Shown here: piece by piece, positions 1 through 12,300 of the stretch | How positions within the stretch are numbered: position 1 is the stretch's first letter | Layout: every line of letters starts with the position of its first letter | Assembly (NCBI GenBank): GCA_019722365.1 | Contig: JADFUC010000750.1 | Coordinates: 1,612,001 to 1,676,000, forward strand | Length of the DNA: 64,000 bases | Source of the DNA: Lithospermum erythrorhizon | Lineage: Eukaryota > Streptophyta > Magnoliopsida > Boraginales > Boraginaceae | Reading direction: 5' to 3' | The notes under the pieces: generated by a model | The model's input: the letters and a program-made list of their open reading frames with translations, nothing else | What the model was told of the DNA's origin: nothing | Database searches by the model: none | Program-made: the position numbers and the translations under genes

Positions 1-101
1 AATCAGTAAAAACCCATTTCACAAAAAATTCAAAAGCTCCCATTTTTAATTCAAAAATCACAAAATCAACCAATTGAAACCAAGAACAATCTCCACACCA
101 C

Positions 102-554
102 CTGATCAGACCCTTGTTCACCAGATCTGGACTCAACCTCATCAATCTTCTCCATCTTCATCACCTCCTCAACCTCTTCATCACCTCCAAGGTCCAAATC
201 ATCACCCGACCCACCCGAATCCGAATTTTTCTCATCCTCACTCGGATTATTCAAATTCCTCAAATTATTATTAATATTATGATTATTCTTGGGCAAACGA
301 ACAACGAGTTTGACTTTTTTCTGCATCCTCTCATCATCATCATCGTCGTCGGAAGTTTGTAGCGGCGGCGAATTGGAGGTCCGGCGAGAAGATCGACGGT
401 GGTGATTTGGGGGGGTTAGGGTTAGGGTTTTGGGAAATTGATTTAAACGGCGTTTGGTTTGATCCGTTAAAGATGGACGGCCTTTCTTCTTCTTACGCTT
501 CATCTCCGTTAAGGGGGGTGGGAGTGGGGGTGCAGCTGAGGATATCTTACCCAT
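102..554 (-). CDS. Plant bromodomain-containing protein, first coding exon (partial, gene continues beyond left edge)
   Basis: The minus-strand frame opens with MGKIS at 554 and carries a lysine/arginine-rich block followed by GRPSLTD, the N-terminal signature I associate with plant DNA-binding bromodomain proteins of the At1g20670/At1g76380 type. After it come basic, Pro/Ser-rich and acidic low-complexity stretches (a run of aspartates, then EE/DE-rich sequence), as expected for the disordered N-terminus of this family. A CAG|GT donor at 102/101 fits an exon end; the frame beyond it reads intron. The bromodomain itself would lie left of the window, so the acetyl-lysine-binding function is inferred from the family only. 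The plus-strand frames over this region are shadows. The sequence upstream of the ATG (555 onward) has a GGGCCC box, common in plant housekeeping promoters. Fairly confident of the family, less of the exact donor. Confidence 0.7.
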
Positions 555-688
555 TTGTTTTTTTTTTTTTTTGGAAAATTGGGTTATTTGGGTTTGGGCC
601 CTTTATTTTTATTTTTCACACCTCTCTTTTTTATAATAAAATAAAAATAAAGATCTGTTAAAAAAAATAAGGAATAAAAAAAATTTGG

Positions 689-1403
689 TATATTGTTTTT
701 TCTGATTTCAATAAAGAAAAAAGTAAGTTGTGTTGTGTTGTGTTTGGGGTGTGGGGAGGGGGTGGGAAGATATGATTTGTGTGAGCTACACGGGTGGGGA
801 AATAAAGTATGTCTAGACGACTCGATTCTTTTCATGTTTTTATCATAATATATAATATGGAGTAAAAAATTCGGTATTTTGTTTTTGTGATTACAATAAA
901 GGAAAAGTGTGTGTTGTGTTTGGCGGTGTGGGGAAGGGATGGGGGAGATATAGTTTGTATGTATTGAGTTATACGAGGTGGGGAAGTGAAGGGAGTATTT
1001 ACGATTTGGTTAGGATAGCTGATACGAAAGCGAAGTTTGAAAATGTCGGATAGTTTTATTATTGAATATTAGTTCTCAAAAATTGCACATGTGTTACATA
1101 TTTGTACCTATTTTTTACAATTAAAATAGAGTTAATAACGTATAATATTTATCGACTTTTCTTATCATGTCACAGCATTTATCTTTATTTTGAATATCGT
1201 AGAGGCCGAAATTAATGATTAGCTTTCGTCTAGACAGCTTGCGTCTTTTCAAAACTTTATCTCTCTAACACGGTTTATAAGGTGATATTTTTGTAATATG
1301 TAATTTTTCTACATTTTCTAGCATGATTTGAAATAATTGAAGATTATGTTTTTTCGTATCTATTGGGATATGGTTTGTGTGAGTTACACGGGTGTTGAAA
1401 TGA
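689..1403. repeat. Diverged direct repeats upstream of the bromodomain gene
   Basis: A segment at about 689-797 (AATAAAG, then TGTGTT, GGGGTGTGGGGA, a GATATG-TTTGTGTGAG core, then ACACGGGTGGGG) recurs at about 869-988 with roughly 75-80 percent identity by eye. Its end recurs a third time near 1364-1403 (GATATGGTTTGTGTGAG, TACACGGGTG). No coding potential is seen. The spacing suggests tandem duplication of a promoter-proximal segment or of a small repeat element. Confidence 0.6.
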
Positions 1404-4400
1404 ATGTGTTGCTTTATGATCCATTTTGGGTTGGGTTTGGTGGTTGTGAAAAAAAGAGAGGAATGTAAGATGGATGGCTACGCGCAACCAATTATGTTTA
1501 GTTATACACTCTCTTGGTTTTCAATCTTTCATTGGGTGTATCGACTTTGGGGGCATCACTTGTATTATTTATGAAATCCATGAAATGAAATCGAAACAAG
1601 ATCCATCAAATCCAATTTATCATGTGGGATTGGTTGAGGTTATTTAAGTTTTTTTTTTTAAGTAAGTATGTAAAAAAATTCGTATATTAATTTGTGTTTT
1701 CCCCCATAACTCCGAGATTGTTAAAGAAAATTTATAATATTGTACTCATTTTAGCAAATGAATGTATACATAATTACATTATGGAGCAATTTAAATACAA
1801 GTCTTTTTGATCTTTGTCGGCCTTTCGAATAAATCACTGCAGAAACCTGCGCTTTAATGTCGTCATAATTACATTTTTTGTCACGCGAAGAGCTTTCAAA
1901 GACCAAATCAAATTTTAGGAAGATAATTTAGTCAGAAACCAACGTAAAATAAATTTCAGTACTATATATCTATTCAGCCTTGGCATCGTTTTTTGATTAA
2001 GCATTATTTAATATGCACCAGACTTGTTGATGGCATCCGAGCATGAATCTCTTATCGTAAGCAGAATCGGCAGCGATAAAGATCTACATTCAGCTTTAAT
2101 CCAGTGCTTGGGTTGTATCCAAATTCCATAATGGTTGGTTTTGGTAAAACATATGACATAGGAGTAGGCCTTGTAAGAAGGTCTACTGTGATGCCTAATT
2201 GTAACAAATCCCAAGAATCAAGATTGAAAGTTGGTATGATAAAGTAATAGATGATGTTTGGTGTTCTTGGTTACCTTAATTCTTTGAAGCTTGTTAGTTC
2301 CAAAAGAAACTTGTTAAGGAGATGGAGTAGGAGGCAAAGGCGGGATCGCGAGGAAGGTGACACTTATTGGGATACTAATTCAAGAACAATAAGTGATTTA
2401 GTATCATGTATTCCTTTCAAGTAAAATGGCATAACTAGAGTCATCATGTTCGCACCTCCACAGTAGCTATATTGATAAAAGGCTCACACGAAACCGGGGA
2501 AGCTCGAGAGCTCTTACCTTTGTTAATGGGGAAGGTTTCGTGATTTTGAAAATTGTGAGGTGTCTCAAATTTCATTAAATAAGTGGTGGGTGTTGTTTGG
2601 CTAAAATGTCGCTTCAGAACTGATTTGTCTCTTTAAAAAATGCGTGTCGTGATTTTTGAAAGTTCGAGGTCTGAAAAATGCACCACGTATGATTTAAAGG
2701 TTGAGAGATTCGTTTCTTTATTTAAGATTGATAAAATGTAGGTTGACAACACAAATTTCACGTGTTCGGATCGAGACGGGTCGTGTCGTAGTATAATGAA
2801 TAAGAGCAGTATCGTCTCACAAATTCAATATACTAAGTACTAGGTCTTTTCTTAATCCTTAATTAACTAATAATTAAAGTAAGAGATTTAAATCTATAGA
2901 CTACTCAACTAAATTGGCCAAGCGATTGAATTAGATAATACTAAATGAATGCACAAAAGTAGATCTTACTTAATATTCGAGAATATAAATTCGGGACACA
3001 CGATTTCGTAGTCGTCGATTTAACATCACCGAAAGTAATTCTTATTAAGTCATATGGCGTTCATATCACGATTGATATTCTTACCGATTAACAGGTGTTA
3101 AGTCTCACAGAAACTAATGCTCTCTATGATAAGAGCTTAAAATAGGAGGCGGCTTTTTAATAACGTATCTTTATTAAATTTACACGCATTAATATGCTCT
3201 ACATGGTAATTGAAGCATGTATTACGATTATTAATTAAGTAAGTGGCAATACTAAATAACGATTAATCGGCTTATATGAGCGACTTATTTGATGGCATCA
3301 AGATATTAAACTAATTATGCACAATAATCGAATTATGAAACTAGAAGAATTAAATTAACAAAGAAAATCAAATCATCACTATCCAAGCTACGTATTGGTC
3401 TGACTAATAATAGAATTAGTTCATAATAAAAGACATAAATAAATATATACAAGTGTGACATTCATCCTTAACAATAATAATATCTTGAATTAAAATTATT
3501 GAACCAATTAAAAGTAATAAACTCCAACCGCATTGGTGCAGCGATATACAATTAAGCTTACCGATTCTTGCTGCCAGGAACACGAATGCGCCCAGCTCAA
3601 CCAAGATGATGAATTCTTGATACAGAAAATCAGAGATATACTTTTTCTCTAGCTCATAAATAACTTTATGAGTTGACGTAAGCGCAATATTAATGGGCCA
3701 GAGATCGACATTCTTTGGATCGCTGAAATTTCGTATAAATTTTAATTAGGCTATTTCCATGCTCTTGATTCAAGCACGGTCGCCCCGGCTTTTCTTAGAT
3801 AATTGCACAAAACTCAAATAAAAGCGAAAACAGAGTCACGAAAATTATAGGATTAAAGGTAAAAATAATATTAATTGTCACGTAAATTAGAGGCGCCAAT
3901 GACATATAATAATGACTTACTCATGAATGGTAGATGAGGTATAAGCCTTCCATTATCGACCATATCGCTACTTGGGCAGTTGGGCTCACAGACTTGCATA
4001 TTTGGCTCGGGTCGCAGATCTTGGACCCACGGGTTCACTTGCATAATTTGAACAAATTGGAGGCTCGGATTACATGTATTGTTAGACAAAGGATTATCAC
4101 TACAAGATTCTTATACAATTTATGATACGGGTTATAAAAAATTAATGTAACGAGTCTAATGTTGATGTGATTCATATTAACAAATTTATGATTTTTATAT
4201 TATCCCTTGGTTACAAATAAAAATTGATATAGTCTCACACTCTCTACAATTAACCAATACAAGCTCACTTCTAAAAACTCCATAATTATTATTCCTTTTT
4301 ATCACAAGATTGTGTCTTAGTCTTTCATACAATTCTTAATAATTATCGACAGCTTGATTTTTATTTTATTCAGATTATTTGTCGCTTAATCTGTTTTACA

Positions 4401-5026
4401 TCATATTTTGTCAAATATATATCTTTAATTAATGAAGCCAAAATTTATTTAAGCAAATATATTTCAATGAAGTTTAATTTGGGAAGTATTAAATGAAGCG
4501 CATAATTGTGAATCTTAATATTTTTCAAAATAAGAAAAATAACATAACTCACAAACATTAAGAATTGGAGGAAGTATTATTCTTTTATGTTTTTCAGTTA
4601 GTCGATTTCAAATGTTACTACAAATTAAAATAATTAAATTAAATTAAATTAAATGATCCATATAAATAGTCAATCGATCAAAATTAGGATATAGTGAAAT
4701 GAGTAATAACTTTTGGGTACAAAATGAGAATCCACTCTCTACGTTGATAATTGGAGAAAATTATGGGAAAGATCCAAAACGATAAAAAAGAAAATCTCCA
4801 ATTAATCCCAGCAAACACTCTAGCTCAAATCTCAACCAAAGGAATGAAATAAAATTCAAACAAGCAAATCAATTGTAGCATTTATACTTCAATAAAATTT
4901 GGAGTAGTAAATAAATACTATGAATCAGCCACAAAAATCATCTCATCTTCCATTTCTCTGTGTCATCGAATACATTTTCATTCAATCTATCATTGATTTA
5001 TTTCCATGCTCAATATTTATTTTTAA
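1404..5026. other. Intergenic DNA without recognisable gene
   Basis: AT-rich sequence separating the divergent bromodomain and GT92 genes. No frame of family character was found; short frames near 2008, 3416 and 3871 lack any recognisable motif. The segment from about 2700 to 3850 is less AT-rich and has a GATCGAGACGGGTCGTGTCG stretch and a GGTCGCCCCGG stretch that read like retroelement untranslated sequence, but I found no paired terminal repeats. The last 150 bases before 5027 would include the GT92 5' UTR. Confidence 0.4.
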
Positions 5027-6925
5027 ATGGCACGCAAAGTTCGTACGAAATTACAATGCGCAATTGTTTCGATCATCTTCTTCGCTTCTCTTTACTACCT
5101 TTACCTCCAATATTCCATTCCTTTTCTCCACCACCACCACCACCCTATCTCCGCCGCCTCATTTCAAGAAAACATCTCAATATTCAACACCCCAAACAAT
5201 TTTACTAGCCCTCCAAAAAAGGGTACATTTTTTAATAATAATTCAACAAATATTTTTCAAGAAAACGTTACAATTTTCAACCACAACAAGCAAAAAAAAG
5301 ACCACAGTAATGTTGTAACTCATCTTTCTCGTTTTGAAACTGAATCTGTTTTATTGCAAGATTGGGAGATTCTTGTAATAGTTTCTCCTGATGAAACTCC
5401 ACGTTTGGTTAATAACTCACTTTCTAGCCATGCAAATAATTTCGTTTGCATGCATCACACATACGAAAAGTCCCCGGCTAGGCTTTCGGGGATTTTACGA
5501 TTTCCTGAACGTGTGACTTTCCGGTGTTTGTTGCAGGAAAGTGCTCGGAAAAAGATGCCGTTGAAGCAACCTGTGCTTCGGAGGTTGCCAGATTTGTCCC
5601 CGGTGGATTTTACCAAGTTGAGGATATTGTTGATTTGGTCCAATTTGGTTTACGATACGTTAACTGATGATGATGATGATGATGTTGTTGTTTTTGCTAA
5701 AGGTTTGATCAAGAAGCAAGATGTTGTGAGAGATCCATCGGAATTTCAATGCATTTTTGGCGATGATGTTGAGGGAGTTAGGACCGCCGTTAAGTCGTCG
5801 AGGCTTGAGGTTTTCCGTTGTCAACGTCCGAAATTAATTGACGTTGACAATAACTGTCGGGGAAATGATCGTCTACCTCCTTTATGTGTCGTAAAAGTCT
5901 CTCTGGAAATTTTGACAGAGAGACGAGTTGTTCCATCCGTAGCCTATTATACTCCAATACCGCGGAAGTTAGCTAAAACAGAGATCAAGAAAGCTTTGTT
6001 GTGTGCATGCACCATGGTGTATAATGTGGCTAAGTTCTTGAAAGAGTGGATTTATTATCATTCAAGAATTGGGGTGGAGAAATTTATTTTGTATGATAAT
6101 GGGAGTGATGATGAGCTGGAGAGTATTGTTTTTGAGCTAAAACAAGAAGGATATGATGTTATGACATATTTTTGGCTATGGCAAAAGACTCAAGAAGCTG
6201 GTTTCTCACACTCAGCATTGTATGCTAAGGAATCATGTAAATGGATGATATATGTAGACGTTGATGAATTTGTCTTCTCACCAAAATGGTCCAATTCATC
6301 AACCCCATCAATCTCAATGCTTCAATCTCTGTTGAATAAACATGGCAATGAAGAGCAATCGTCTAATAATAAATTAACTGATAATTCATCGTTGTTCGAT
6401 ACGAGTATGCCATCTTCGAAGCTGAATCCATCACTAGCTCGAAAGCCAGTGGGGCAAATTAAGATAAGGTGTCATGAATTCGGACCATCGAATCAAATGA
6501 TGCATCCAACTATGGGGGTGACACAAGGTTACAATTGTAGAATGAGGGCTCATAATAGGCACAAGTCCATTGTGTTGCTAGAAGCTGTGGATGATAGTTT
6601 ATATAATGTGATACATCATTTTCAGTTGAAAAATGAGTACAGATCAATTGTTCTTACTCTTAAGAAAATGATGGTGAATCATTACAAGTATCAAGCATGG
6701 CCAGAGTTTAAGACTAAGTTTAGAAGGAGAGTTTCGGCTTATGTTGTTGATTGGGATTCGGAGGCTAATCTTAATTCTCAAGATAGGCCAAAGGGGTTAG
6801 GGGCAACAATGATCGAGCCCCCAAATTGGACAACTAGTTATTGTCAAGTTTATGATAATAGATTGAGAGATTTGGTAAGGAAATGGTTTGTGATCGAATC
6901 CAAATCATGGTATTGGCAAAGATGA
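5027..6925 (+). CDS. Glycosyltransferase family 92 (DUF23, UPF0392-type) protein, single exon
   Basis: Uninterrupted 632-residue frame. Residues about 11-30 are one hydrophobic segment just after a short basic N-terminus, so a type II Golgi membrane protein is expected, followed by a His-rich and Asn/Ser-rich stem (N-glycosylation sequons near 48-82). The GT92/DUF23 domain begins about residue 320 (KKALLCACTMVYN), with the family signature EWIYYHSRIGVEKFILYDNG and a nucleotide-sugar/metal-binding YVDVDEF at about 409-415; the conserved CHEFGPS and YNCRMRAHNRHKSIV blocks follow. Plant GT92 members include galactan synthases, but this one resembles the At1g27200-like UPF0392 group, whose acceptor is not established to my knowledge. 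Length is slightly above the usual 550-600, explained by the long stem and a Ser/Asn insert at about 425-470. The first ATG of the frame is used. Nothing looks broken. Confidence 0.85.
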   Translation: MARKVRTKLQCAIVSIIFFASLYYLYLQYSIPFLHHHHHPISAASFQENISIFNTPNNFTSPPKKGTFFNNNSTNIFQENVTIFNHNKQKKDHSNVVTHLSRFETESVLLQDWEILVIVSPDETPRLVNNSLSSHANNFVCMHHTYEKSPARLSGILRFPERVTFRCLLQESARKKMPLKQPVLRRLPDLSPVDFTKLRILLIWSNLVYDTLTDDDDDDVVVFAKGLIKKQDVVRDPSEFQCIFGDDVEGVRTAVKSSRLEVFRCQRPKLIDVDNNCRGNDRLPPLCVVKVSLEILTERRVVPSVAYYTPIPRKLAKTEIKKALLCACTMVYNVAKFLKEWIYYHSRIGVEKFILYDNGSDDELESIVFELKQEGYDVMTYFWLWQKTQEAGFSHSALYAKESCKWMIYVDVDEFVFSPKWSNSSTPSISMLQSLLNKHGNEEQSSNNKLTDNSSLFDTSMPSSKLNPSLARKPVGQIKIRCHEFGPSNQMMHPTMGVTQGYNCRMRAHNRHKSIVLLEAVDDSLYNVIHHFQLKNEYRSIVLTLKKMMVNHYKYQAWPEFKTKFRRRVSAYVVDWDSEANLNSQDRPKGLGATMIEPPNWTTSYCQVYDNRLRDLVRKWFVIESKSWYWQR

Positions 6926-8330
6926 TTTCTAGATTTGGTGGTTAACCGAATTAATTAGTTCCAATTACTTGTTGGAGGACATCGCCTCCTAGAATATTGG
7001 AGTAAAGTCTCACCAATGATACTTTTACCCAAAAGAATCTGTGGTCTTCCTATTTCTCAGGTGTGATTCAGTTTTAGCTTTTCATTTTCTGTTGTGCTTT
7101 TTAACTGCATATCAAAAAGTATAAATCTTGATCCAAGTAACAGAGAAGCTTTGATAGACTCAGTTTTTGTCAAAAAACAAATACTGACTAGTGCAAATGT
7201 ACAATCTCAATAATTATTATTTAATTACAGATAGAACATGTGAAAGCTAAGCGGCGGATCATAAATATGTCATAACTCATGAAGTAATTGATCGAATGCT
7301 ATCACAACATCACCTTTCACCATATCACTTTTCTTCTTCTTTTTCTTGAGTTTTACCAATTTGAGTTACCAAAGCATTCTCATCATGTAGTAGTGGCTTT
7401 TCTGTAATAATTACTATATTTCATTGTATAATGGTTATATTTGTGTAACTTTGTTGATATTTATAAATAAAAACATACATGTAATGTTTTTTTTTATATA
7501 TTTGCGTGTAATGTATGAATATGTATTGGCTTTTTTTTTATTTCTAATCAACTAAAAAAATTTACTCCAGTATAGTTATAATTTACTCCATAACTTCGTT
7601 GGATTAATCAGTAATCAAAGCCTTAGTCATCTAATCTAGTCTCTCCCAAGTCCCAATTTTACATGCAATAAATTTAAAACTTTAGACCACTTATGTTTCA
7701 CTCACGCTAAAACATTAGTCATCATATTAATTGATCCGTCTCATAATAAGTCATGAAATTTATGATTACCTCCTCCCAATAGGTTTGGCATTTGCATGTG
7801 AACGCGTTTTCTACTTCCGACAAAACCAAAATCTGTACGCCGAAATTTAATTATTGTCCATCACATCTCCTAATCTAATCTTAGACCAATCAAACAATGC
7901 ATTAAATATTCAACAATTCTTTTTTCTTTTCTCCAAATAAATAAATATACTTACAACCTCATCTACTCATTATCATTTTTTATAAATAATAATCTATATT
8001 ATCAAACAAACATCACCTTTAACCGAAGTTAAGAATAATGAGTAGTAAATACGATAAACCAAGTTCGTTACATAACGAAAAGATAAACAAGACAGAAGGC
8101 TGAACAAATAGCCAAGACAACATCGAGACAGTCCGCTCTTCTCAAGTCTTCCAGAAACATAGTCGGGACAAACCCTTTCTTCATCTTTCTTGGACTCAAA
8201 AGTAGACATGTAACTCAATAGTTGACACGATAAAGAATAGAGATAATAGATTTTACTTGGCAATTAACAAGTCCCGTCACAAAATGGTCCCTTCATCCAC
8301 TTATCATGCATGAGTGGGACTAAAAGCACA
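6926..8330. other. Intergenic DNA downstream of GT92
   Basis: GT92 3' UTR followed by AT-rich spacer. A minus-strand frame at 7994-8263 has no recognisable domain and I treat it as chance. No RNA gene or element ends were recognised before the MITE that starts at 8331. Confidence 0.4.
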
Positions 8331-8455
8331 CTCCAAACAGTGTTAATAAAGTCATGAAATGACTATTTTGCCCCTAAACGAAACTTCCTCAAATATTACA
8401 CTTATAGATATAGGGCAAAATAGTTATTTTATGTATTTATTAACACTGTTTGGAG
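8331..8455. mobile_element. Small MITE with perfect 20-bp terminal inverted repeats (copy 1)
   Basis: The ends CTCCAAACAGTGTTAATAAA (8331-8350) and its exact reverse complement (8436-8455) enclose a 125-bp element. The inverted similarity continues imperfectly inward to about 43 bp, with ACTATTTTGCCC present at both ends. There is no coding capacity, so it is non-autonomous. No clear target-site duplication is visible, so the superfamily is open. A related copy in the opposite orientation lies at 59089-59185. It sits about 860 bp upstream of the PBL kinase ATG. Confidence 0.8.
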
Positions 8456-8783
8456 CGCGATTATAGCAGCCATGTCATCATGAGGTCATAATCTCACGAG
8501 AAAATTTAAAGGGTAAACAGTAAATTAAATATTTTCACCACCCCACCACCTAAATGTTTAAATGCAAATGTCAAAGAAGACTGTGAAAACGACCTGCAAC
8601 ATTCATCTGTCCCTTTTTTTAAATGTCCCCATTAATCAATCAATCCCACTAACTAATCTATTCCCACTCATACAAGCTAGATGTAGTAGGAAAATGGAAT
8701 ACATTGTTAGATTTATAATTTAACGTGATAGGTGGAGCTAAAATAGGAGTTAAGCAAAAAAGATTGATTTTTTAAGTAGTTAA

Positions 8784-8919
8784 TTTCAAAACAAAATTTG
8801 GGTATTTGGGAAAATACTGAATTAAATATTTGGTTCAATTTCCATTTCAAAACAAAAGTTGGGTATTTGAGAAAATAGTGAATTGAATAATTGATTCATA
8901 CATTATCTTTCAATTTCCA
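8784..8919. repeat. Two-unit tandem repeat in the kinase gene upstream region
   Basis: A roughly 60-bp unit starting TTTCAAAACAAAA, through GGGTATTTG.GAAAATA.TGAATT, and ending TTCAATTTCCA occurs at 8784-8843 and again at 8844-8919. The second copy has a short insertion (ATACATTATC) near its end. It lies 400-530 bp before the kinase start codon. Confidence 0.75.
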
Positions 8920-9312
8920 TTTTGTTTCTTGGAAAGAATAAAATAATGGGATGCAATCAACTTCTTGTACTTGTTTAAGTATTTTTCACACTTGTGTAGC
9001 TGTGTAATTAACAGACAATAAGATAAGTTTGGCATTTACTATATTTTATGAGATTTTTTTTAGTTTAAGTACTTTGTTTCAATGTATGATGGACATTTTT
9101 TATGGTAAAGTTCGGATCTTTATTCTGCTTTAGAATTTAGATTCAGACAAGGAGAGAGAAATGTATATTCTTTGGTAATAAGGATTTTTGTTAATAGCTT
9201 TCATGTTTGAGTTTTCTTGGTCAGTTTGTAGTTATCTGTGATAGATTTTGGTCAAAGTTGTTTTGCTCTGTGGTCTGTTCTAGCATCTTATTGCAAGTGA
9301 AAATTTACAATC

Positions 9313-12300
9313 ATGAGTTGCTGTTTTTGTGTGGTGAGTAAGGATGATGATGAAGACACTGCTCCAAGATCCACTAATTCTTCAGGTTTTTGCCTCACCT
9401 TTGTTTCCATATAATGTCCATTTTTGTTCAACATTAATATGTGTTCTTGATGCAATTTGGTTGCTTTGGCCTTTGTGACAAAAATATGTTATTTTTCTGA
9501 AGATTAGTAATTGGTGTTCATGATTTACAGTTTATGCCAGGGATAAATTAGTTGGAGATGAAAATGGTATGTGTGTTTGTGTGAAGGTTTGATAATTTCT
9601 CGAGGGTGATAATATTGTTTGTATTATAAAATGTCTCATTAATATGTAGAAAATGGAAGAAAAGGAGTCTCCTTGAGAGGAAGAGGGAATGAATACAATT
9701 CTCAAAAATCAAGTGGGGCACGGAGCTTTGCGTTCAAGGAGCTGGCAACAGCCACTCAGAACTTCCGAGAGGCTAATTTGATTGGTGAAGGTGGTTTCGG
9801 AAGGGTTTACAAAGGCTGGCTAGCTTCTTCTGGCATGGCAAGTTTCTCTGTTTCAATTTTTTGTACAACTCTAGAAAAGATAAGCTTTCTTGACACGTAG
9901 TCAGTTAGCATTTTCCCTAGATTAATTCTTTCCAATATTAGAAGAGTTTTCCCTGTAACAATGCCTCATTTACGTGTATACATATTTGTCGATTTGTTAT
10001 CTTATGTTGATTGGGAACAGACTGTTGCTGTCAAACAACTGAATCTTGAAGGTGTTCAAGGAAACCAGGAGTTCATTATAGAGGTTCTAATGTTGAGTCT
10101 CTTGCATCATTTCAACCTAGTCAACTTAATTGGATACTGTACTGATGGAGACCAACGTCTTCTAGTTTATGAGTATATGCCAATGGGGAGCTTGGAGGAT
10201 CATCTTTTTGGTATGTTTTAAAGCACTCAATTCTTGAAATTTCATTTTTCATGCTAACAGTTTTTTTTTTTATAAATGCAACATGTAGCTATAGTCTATA
10301 GGTCGTAATGTATTATGAATCTACTCCTTCAACTTAAGTTCATGCTTATTATCATTATTGGGCGTGCAAGTTTTGCAGAGTAGGTCCAAAATCTACAAAT
10401 ATGTAACCTTTGTTTTGGTAGTTAAATAGAACAATTCATGTGGGCTGACTGACATATGCAGGAGTTTTATATATGCAATTATCTCTTGAAACTATCCAAT
10501 ATTTGCTTGGTGTTTACTATTTACTCTAAAATTCAGGTTACTCCTTGCATCTACTTATTTAACATATCAATACGAACCTAATAAGTTGAACAAATAACTA
10601 CGAGATTTACATATAACAATTATTCAGTGGCTGGTAATGTTTGAACAATAGACCTTCAGAAAACAATATAACTCCAAGTGAGCAATCTGCCTCTTTTCTC
10701 CGCTAGAGGAAGGGAAGAAAGAGAGTGAAAAGAATAAACAAGAAAGATATCGGCCTTATAGATGATCTATACAATTTATTCTCTTCTTTAAGTTCTCCGA
10801 TAGTTGATATTATAATCTTGTTTTTCCCCTTTACCTCGAAGTATTCTGGAAGGCCTTCTAATTGTGGCAGTGCACTTTTACTTGGAAGATATTTTGCATT
10901 GATAAGCTGGTCTCTTCTGTTTGAAACTGACTTTCCCTTGTGCGCTTAATTCTCCTATAACATTGGAATTAATTTGGGCCTGCATGATATTGTGAATTAT
11001 ATCATGAATCATTTACTATAAATAATTACTACTTATTAGGAATGCAACATATGGATTGGTGGTCTGCCGAAGTTGTGAAAGGGGTCCTAAAACTATATAA
11101 GAGAAACAATCTTGATTGTGATTATATAGAACGTTGGTTGTCTTACTTATTTTCTCTGTTAATCCTTGTGATTCCATTAAGATTGCTTGAAACATCCAAA
11201 TTATGCTTTCAGATGTAAGTCCAGATAAAGAGCCATTGAGTTGGGCGACAAGACTAAAGATAGCAGCTTCTGCTGCTCATGGACTTCAGTATCTCCACTG
11301 CCAAGCAAATCCACCAGTCATCTATCGTGATTTAAAATCTTCAAATATATTGCTAGACAACAACTTGAATCCAAAGCTATCAGATTTTGGACTTGCAAAA
11401 CTGGGGCCTGTTGGTGACAAAACTCATGTTTCAACAAGGGTAATGGGAACCTATGGATACTGTGCACCAGAGTATGCAATGAGTGGAAAACTGACACTGA
11501 AGTCTGACATTTATAGCTTTGGTGTGGTTCTGTTAGAACTTATAACTGGGCGCAAGGTTATTGACAGCACCAGGAAGCCAGGAGAGCAGAACCTAGTTAC
11601 TTGGGTAAGTTAATTTTTTATTGAGCATTAATTATGATCAATGTCTGTTCCAGATGGATATATTAACATTAACATGCCCCAATACCTATGAATGGCTCCT
11701 CTCCAAGTGGGGTAGGGGGTCGGATATTATGCAGCCTAACAAGGAGGCTGTTCCCATACTGACCCAGGAGTAGAGTAACAGATAAATTCGTAGGCAGTGT
11801 AATGAGCCATTTGCAAATGAATTAGATATAGTCCAGCCACACATGTTTTTGTTCCAGATGGATACTGGATAGTATATTTAAATGAAATAGATATGGTCCA
11901 GCCACACATGTTTTTGTTCCGCCTTTTCTCTCTGCTTTGTTTAGATAAAAATACTAGTCGAAGTCCAAATTATTTGCTGAAGTACAAATTATCCCCTGAA
12001 CAAGATTATTATCAGAGATCTCTTTCTTTAAATCTTTGAGATTGGATGGTATTTACTTCCCCTACTTAGTAACTTCTTTCTCTTCCAGTCTCGTCCATTG
12101 TTGAAGGACAGGAGAAATTTCACTCAAGTGGTGGACCCAAGGTTAGAAGGGAAATATGTTGTACGCTGCATGCATCATGCTGTTGCTATTGCAGTCATGT
12201 GTCTTCAAGAGCATGCAAATTTCCGGCCCGACATTGATGATATTGTTGTAGCCCTGGACTACTTGGTTACTCAAGCAGAAAAATCAGACTCCCGAAAAGT

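Noticed and set aside
74..274. Plus-strand frames over the bromodomain exon
   Set aside because: Pro/His/Ser-rich shadows of the acidic and basic minus-strand exon; no independent support.
2700..3850. Complete LTR retrotransposon
   Set aside because: Retroelement-like wording only; no paired LTRs, primer-binding site or coding motifs found.
4920..5318. Frames starting upstream of and overlapping GT92
   Set aside because: Out of frame with the clear GT92 protein and without family features.
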